The notes under the pieces are model-generated. The model had not been told where the DNA came from. It ran no database searches and saw only the letters and a list, made by a program, of their open reading frames with translations. DNA of 6,580 nucleotides from Pseudomonadota bacterium (GTDB taxonomy: Bacteria; Pseudomonadota; Gammaproteobacteria; Xanthomonadales; Xanthomonadaceae), in NCBI GenBank assembly GCA_023423235.1, contig JAFAFY010000351.1, positions 1 to 6,580 of the forward strand. Reading direction: 5' to 3'. This document shows, piece after piece, positions 5,161 to 6,580 of the stretch; the stretch's first letter is position 1, and the number at the start of each line of letters is the position of its first letter. A program made the translations under genes and the position numbers.

Positions 5161-6413
5161 GCGAACCGCGCCGGAGCGTAGGGCGTGGGATCGAGGTGCG
5201 GCGCATGGCCGCAGATCAGGTCGCGCATCAGTTGTCCGGTCGCCACGCTCATGCTGACCCCGAGCATGCCATGCCCGGTTGCGAGCCAGAGGTGACGACG
5301 GCCGGGCACAGGCCCGAGGATCGGCACGTCGTCGACCGCGACCGGCCGCCAGCCGAACCACTGTTCCTCACGCACCTCGCCCATCGGCACCTGCAGGTAC
5401 TCGCGCGCGGCGCGTTCGAGCGCGGCCAGGCGTACCGGGTTGAGCGAGCGGTCGTAGCCGGAGAACTCCATCGTGCTGCCCAGCCGGAAGCCGCTGTCCC
5501 AGGCCGTCACGCAGACGCTGCGCTCGCGCAGCACCAGCGGCCGCCGCGGCACCAACGCCGGGCGCGAATAGGTGATCGAGTATCCCTTGCCCGGCTGCAC
5601 CGGAATGCGCAGGCCCAGGCTGCGCTGGAGCATCGGCGACCAGGCGCCGGCGGCCAGCAGCAGGTCGCGGCCCTCGAACACGCCGGTACTGGTCTGCGCG
5701 CGCACGCCATCCGGGGTTTCCTCGAACGCCTGCACGTCGCAATGCTCGACCAGCGTGCCGCCGGCCTCGCGGAACGCGCGCGCCAGCCCGGCCACGTAGC
5801 GGTCCGGGCGCAGCCGCGCATCGCCCGGGAAACGGATCGCGCCGGCCACGCCCTCGCGCAACGCCGGTTCGCCGCGCAGGTAGTCGGCGCCGTCGATCTG
5901 CTCGACCGCAATGCCAAGCGCACGCAACTGCGCGGCCTCGTCGGCGAAGGCATCGAACTGGGCGCGGTCGCGATACACATAGTCCAGGCCGGAGGCATCG
6001 AAATCGCAGTCGATGCCGTAGCGCGCCAGCCACACGGGAAGTGCCGCGCGCGAGTCCTGCAGGATCGCCAGGCGCGCACGCGTCGCCTGCAGCCAGTCGC
6101 CGCGGTTGCAGCGCGCGGCGAACCCCAGCATCCAGCGCCACAACGCCGGGTCGAAGCGCGGGCTCACGCGGAACGGCGCATCGGGCGTCAGCATCCAGCG
6201 CAACGCTTTCGCCACCGTACCCGGCGCCGCCAGCGGCGCGGCATGGCTGGGGGTGATGGTGCCGCAGTTGCCGTGCGAACTGCCGCAGCCGGCGGTGCCG
6301 GTCTCCAGCACCCGCACCTGGCGCCCGGCCTCAAGCAGCGCCAGGCCACAGGCCAGGCCGATGACCCCGCCGCCGACGATCAGGACATCGTCGCGTGCCG
6401 CCACCGTGCTCAC
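5157..6413 (-). CDS. dadA: FAD-dependent D-amino-acid dehydrogenase (DadA-like)
   Basis: This 418-aa member of the DAO/DadA flavoprotein family oxidatively deaminates D-amino acids to 2-oxo acids, normally passing electrons to the membrane quinone pool. DVLIVGGGVIGLACG (9-23) with E37 is the FAD-binding Rossmann motif. SSHGNCGTITPSHAAPLAAP (45-64) matches the DadA block usually written SFANAG..P..AAP. PGKGYSI lies at 274-280. WFGWRPVAVDDVPILGPVPG (352-371) and ATGHGMLGVSMSVATGQLM (378-396) form the C-terminal FAD site. GTG at 6413 is chosen because it puts the Rossmann strand nine residues in and leaves a 4-bp gap to the DUF418 stop. A GTG at 6437 would add eight residues and overlap that gene. 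Neither has a good ribosome site. The stop overlaps the gor start as ATGA. A related substrate such as D-hydroxyproline or another imino acid cannot be excluded. Confidence 0.85.
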   Translation of the reverse strand: MSTVAARDDVLIVGGGVIGLACGLALLEAGRQVRVLETGTAGCGSSHGNCGTITPSHAAPLAAPGTVAKALRWMLTPDAPFRVSPRFDPALWRWMLGFAARCNRGDWLQATRARLAILQDSRAALPVWLARYGIDCDFDASGLDYVYRDRAQFDAFADEAAQLRALGIAVEQIDGADYLRGEPALREGVAGAIRFPGDARLRPDRYVAGLARAFREAGGTLVEHCDVQAFEETPDGVRAQTSTGVFEGRDLLLAAGAWSPMLQRSLGLRIPVQPGKGYSITYSRPALVPRRPLVLRERSVCVTAWDSGFRLGSTMEFSGYDRSLNPVRLAALERAAREYLQVPMGEVREEQWFGWRPVAVDDVPILGPVPGRRHLWLATGHGMLGVSMSVATGQLMRDLICGHAPHLDPTPYAPARFA

Positions 6414-6417
6414 GCCA

Positions 6418-6580
6418 TCATGCCGTGGCCGCGGCACGGCGCCAGGCCGGGCGCCGTCCGTAGGTCAACCAGCGCCACAGCCATTCAATCGGCCCGTAGC
6501 GATGCCGCGCCAGCCAAAGATGTCTGACCAGCACCTGCAGCGCGAACACCCCCAGCACCAGCGCACACTGCGCCGCGCGT
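6418..6580 (-). CDS. DUF418 domain membrane protein, C-terminal fragment
   Basis: The last 53 residues of a gene that starts beyond the right edge are encoded here, from the first full codon at 6579 to a TGA at 6420-6418. A hydrophobic stretch, residues about 4-18 (QCALVLGVFALQVLV), looks like the final transmembrane helix. It is followed by the basic cytoplasmic tail RYGPIEWLWRWLTYGRRP (27-44). The pattern G-P-x-E-W-L-W-R-x-L-T-Y-G is the hallmark C-terminus of DUF418 proteins, multi-pass inner-membrane proteins of uncertain function, in places linked to acyltransferase-like YeiB proteins. The gene ends 4 bp before the preferred dadA-like start and on the same strand, so co-transcription and translational coupling are likely. 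I reconstructed this frame by hand from the reverse complement. Confidence 0.8.
   Translation of the reverse strand, partial: RAAQCALVLGVFALQVLVRHLWLARHRYGPIEWLWRWLTYGRRPAWRRAAATA

Noticed and set aside
3808..5181. Open frame of 457 codons on the + strand opposite gor
   Set aside because: Antisense to an unambiguous glutathione reductase, with biased Arg/His/Gln composition and no recognisable motif.
5082..6527. Open frame of 481 codons on the + strand opposite the dadA-like gene
   Set aside because: It lies antisense to strongly supported dadA-like and gor sequence, is full of Arg, His, Ala and Gln, and shows no domain. It is a typical shadow frame of GC-rich DNA.
1..6580. CRISPR array, tRNA or rRNA genes, insertion sequence, prophage or attachment sites
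   Set aside because: No regularly spaced repeats, cloverleaf-like segments, transposase or integrase motifs, or flanking direct repeats were seen on either strand.

Overview
The window is GC-rich chromosomal DNA, clearly above 60% G+C by eye. It most likely comes from a gammaproteobacterium of the Xanthomonadales (Lysobacter/Xanthomonas-like). The support is a proteobacterial ParE C-terminus, a compact DUF418-dadA-gor gene string, and a CCCCCGC..GCGGGGG-type intergenic inverted repeat of the kind I associate with xanthomonads. The taxonomic call is inference, since no rRNA or other marker is present.

Left part, + strand (1-1273): the 3' end of parE (topoisomerase IV subunit B) is followed by a strong hairpin. 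A two-gene toxin-antitoxin module of VapBC architecture comes next. A ribbon-helix-helix antitoxin of 83 aa overlaps by 23 bp a 142-aa PIN-domain RNase toxin. Ahead of the antitoxin a sigma70-like promoter is visible, and its -10 element lies inside a perfect 7-1-7 palindrome. This is the arrangement expected of an autoregulated operator.

Middle, - strand (1315-3545): a 455-aa secreted protein carries HExxH plus a downstream WLNEALA motif, which suggests a gluzincin metallopeptidase of no family I can name. Upstream of it on the same strand is a complete N-formylglutamate deformylase (hutG) without any other histidine-utilisation gene nearby. A 226-bp gap (3546-3771) holds a long imperfect inverted repeat, probably a paired REP/BIME-like element.

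Right part, - strand (3772-6580): reading leftward, there is the C-terminus of a DUF418 membrane protein, then a FAD-dependent D-amino-acid dehydrogenase (dadA-like), then a glutathione reductase (gor). The dehydrogenase stop and the reductase start overlap as ATGA, and the DUF418 gene ends a few bases before the dehydrogenase start, so the three look like one transcription unit. The reductase has all catalytic motifs, but its NADPH-phosphate-binding positions are partly replaced.

Nothing here amounts to a clearly new multi-gene system. The best leads are the secreted gluzincin-like protein, the promoter-embedded operator of the toxin-antitoxin pair, and the altered coenzyme site of the reductase coupled to a D-amino-acid dehydrogenase.
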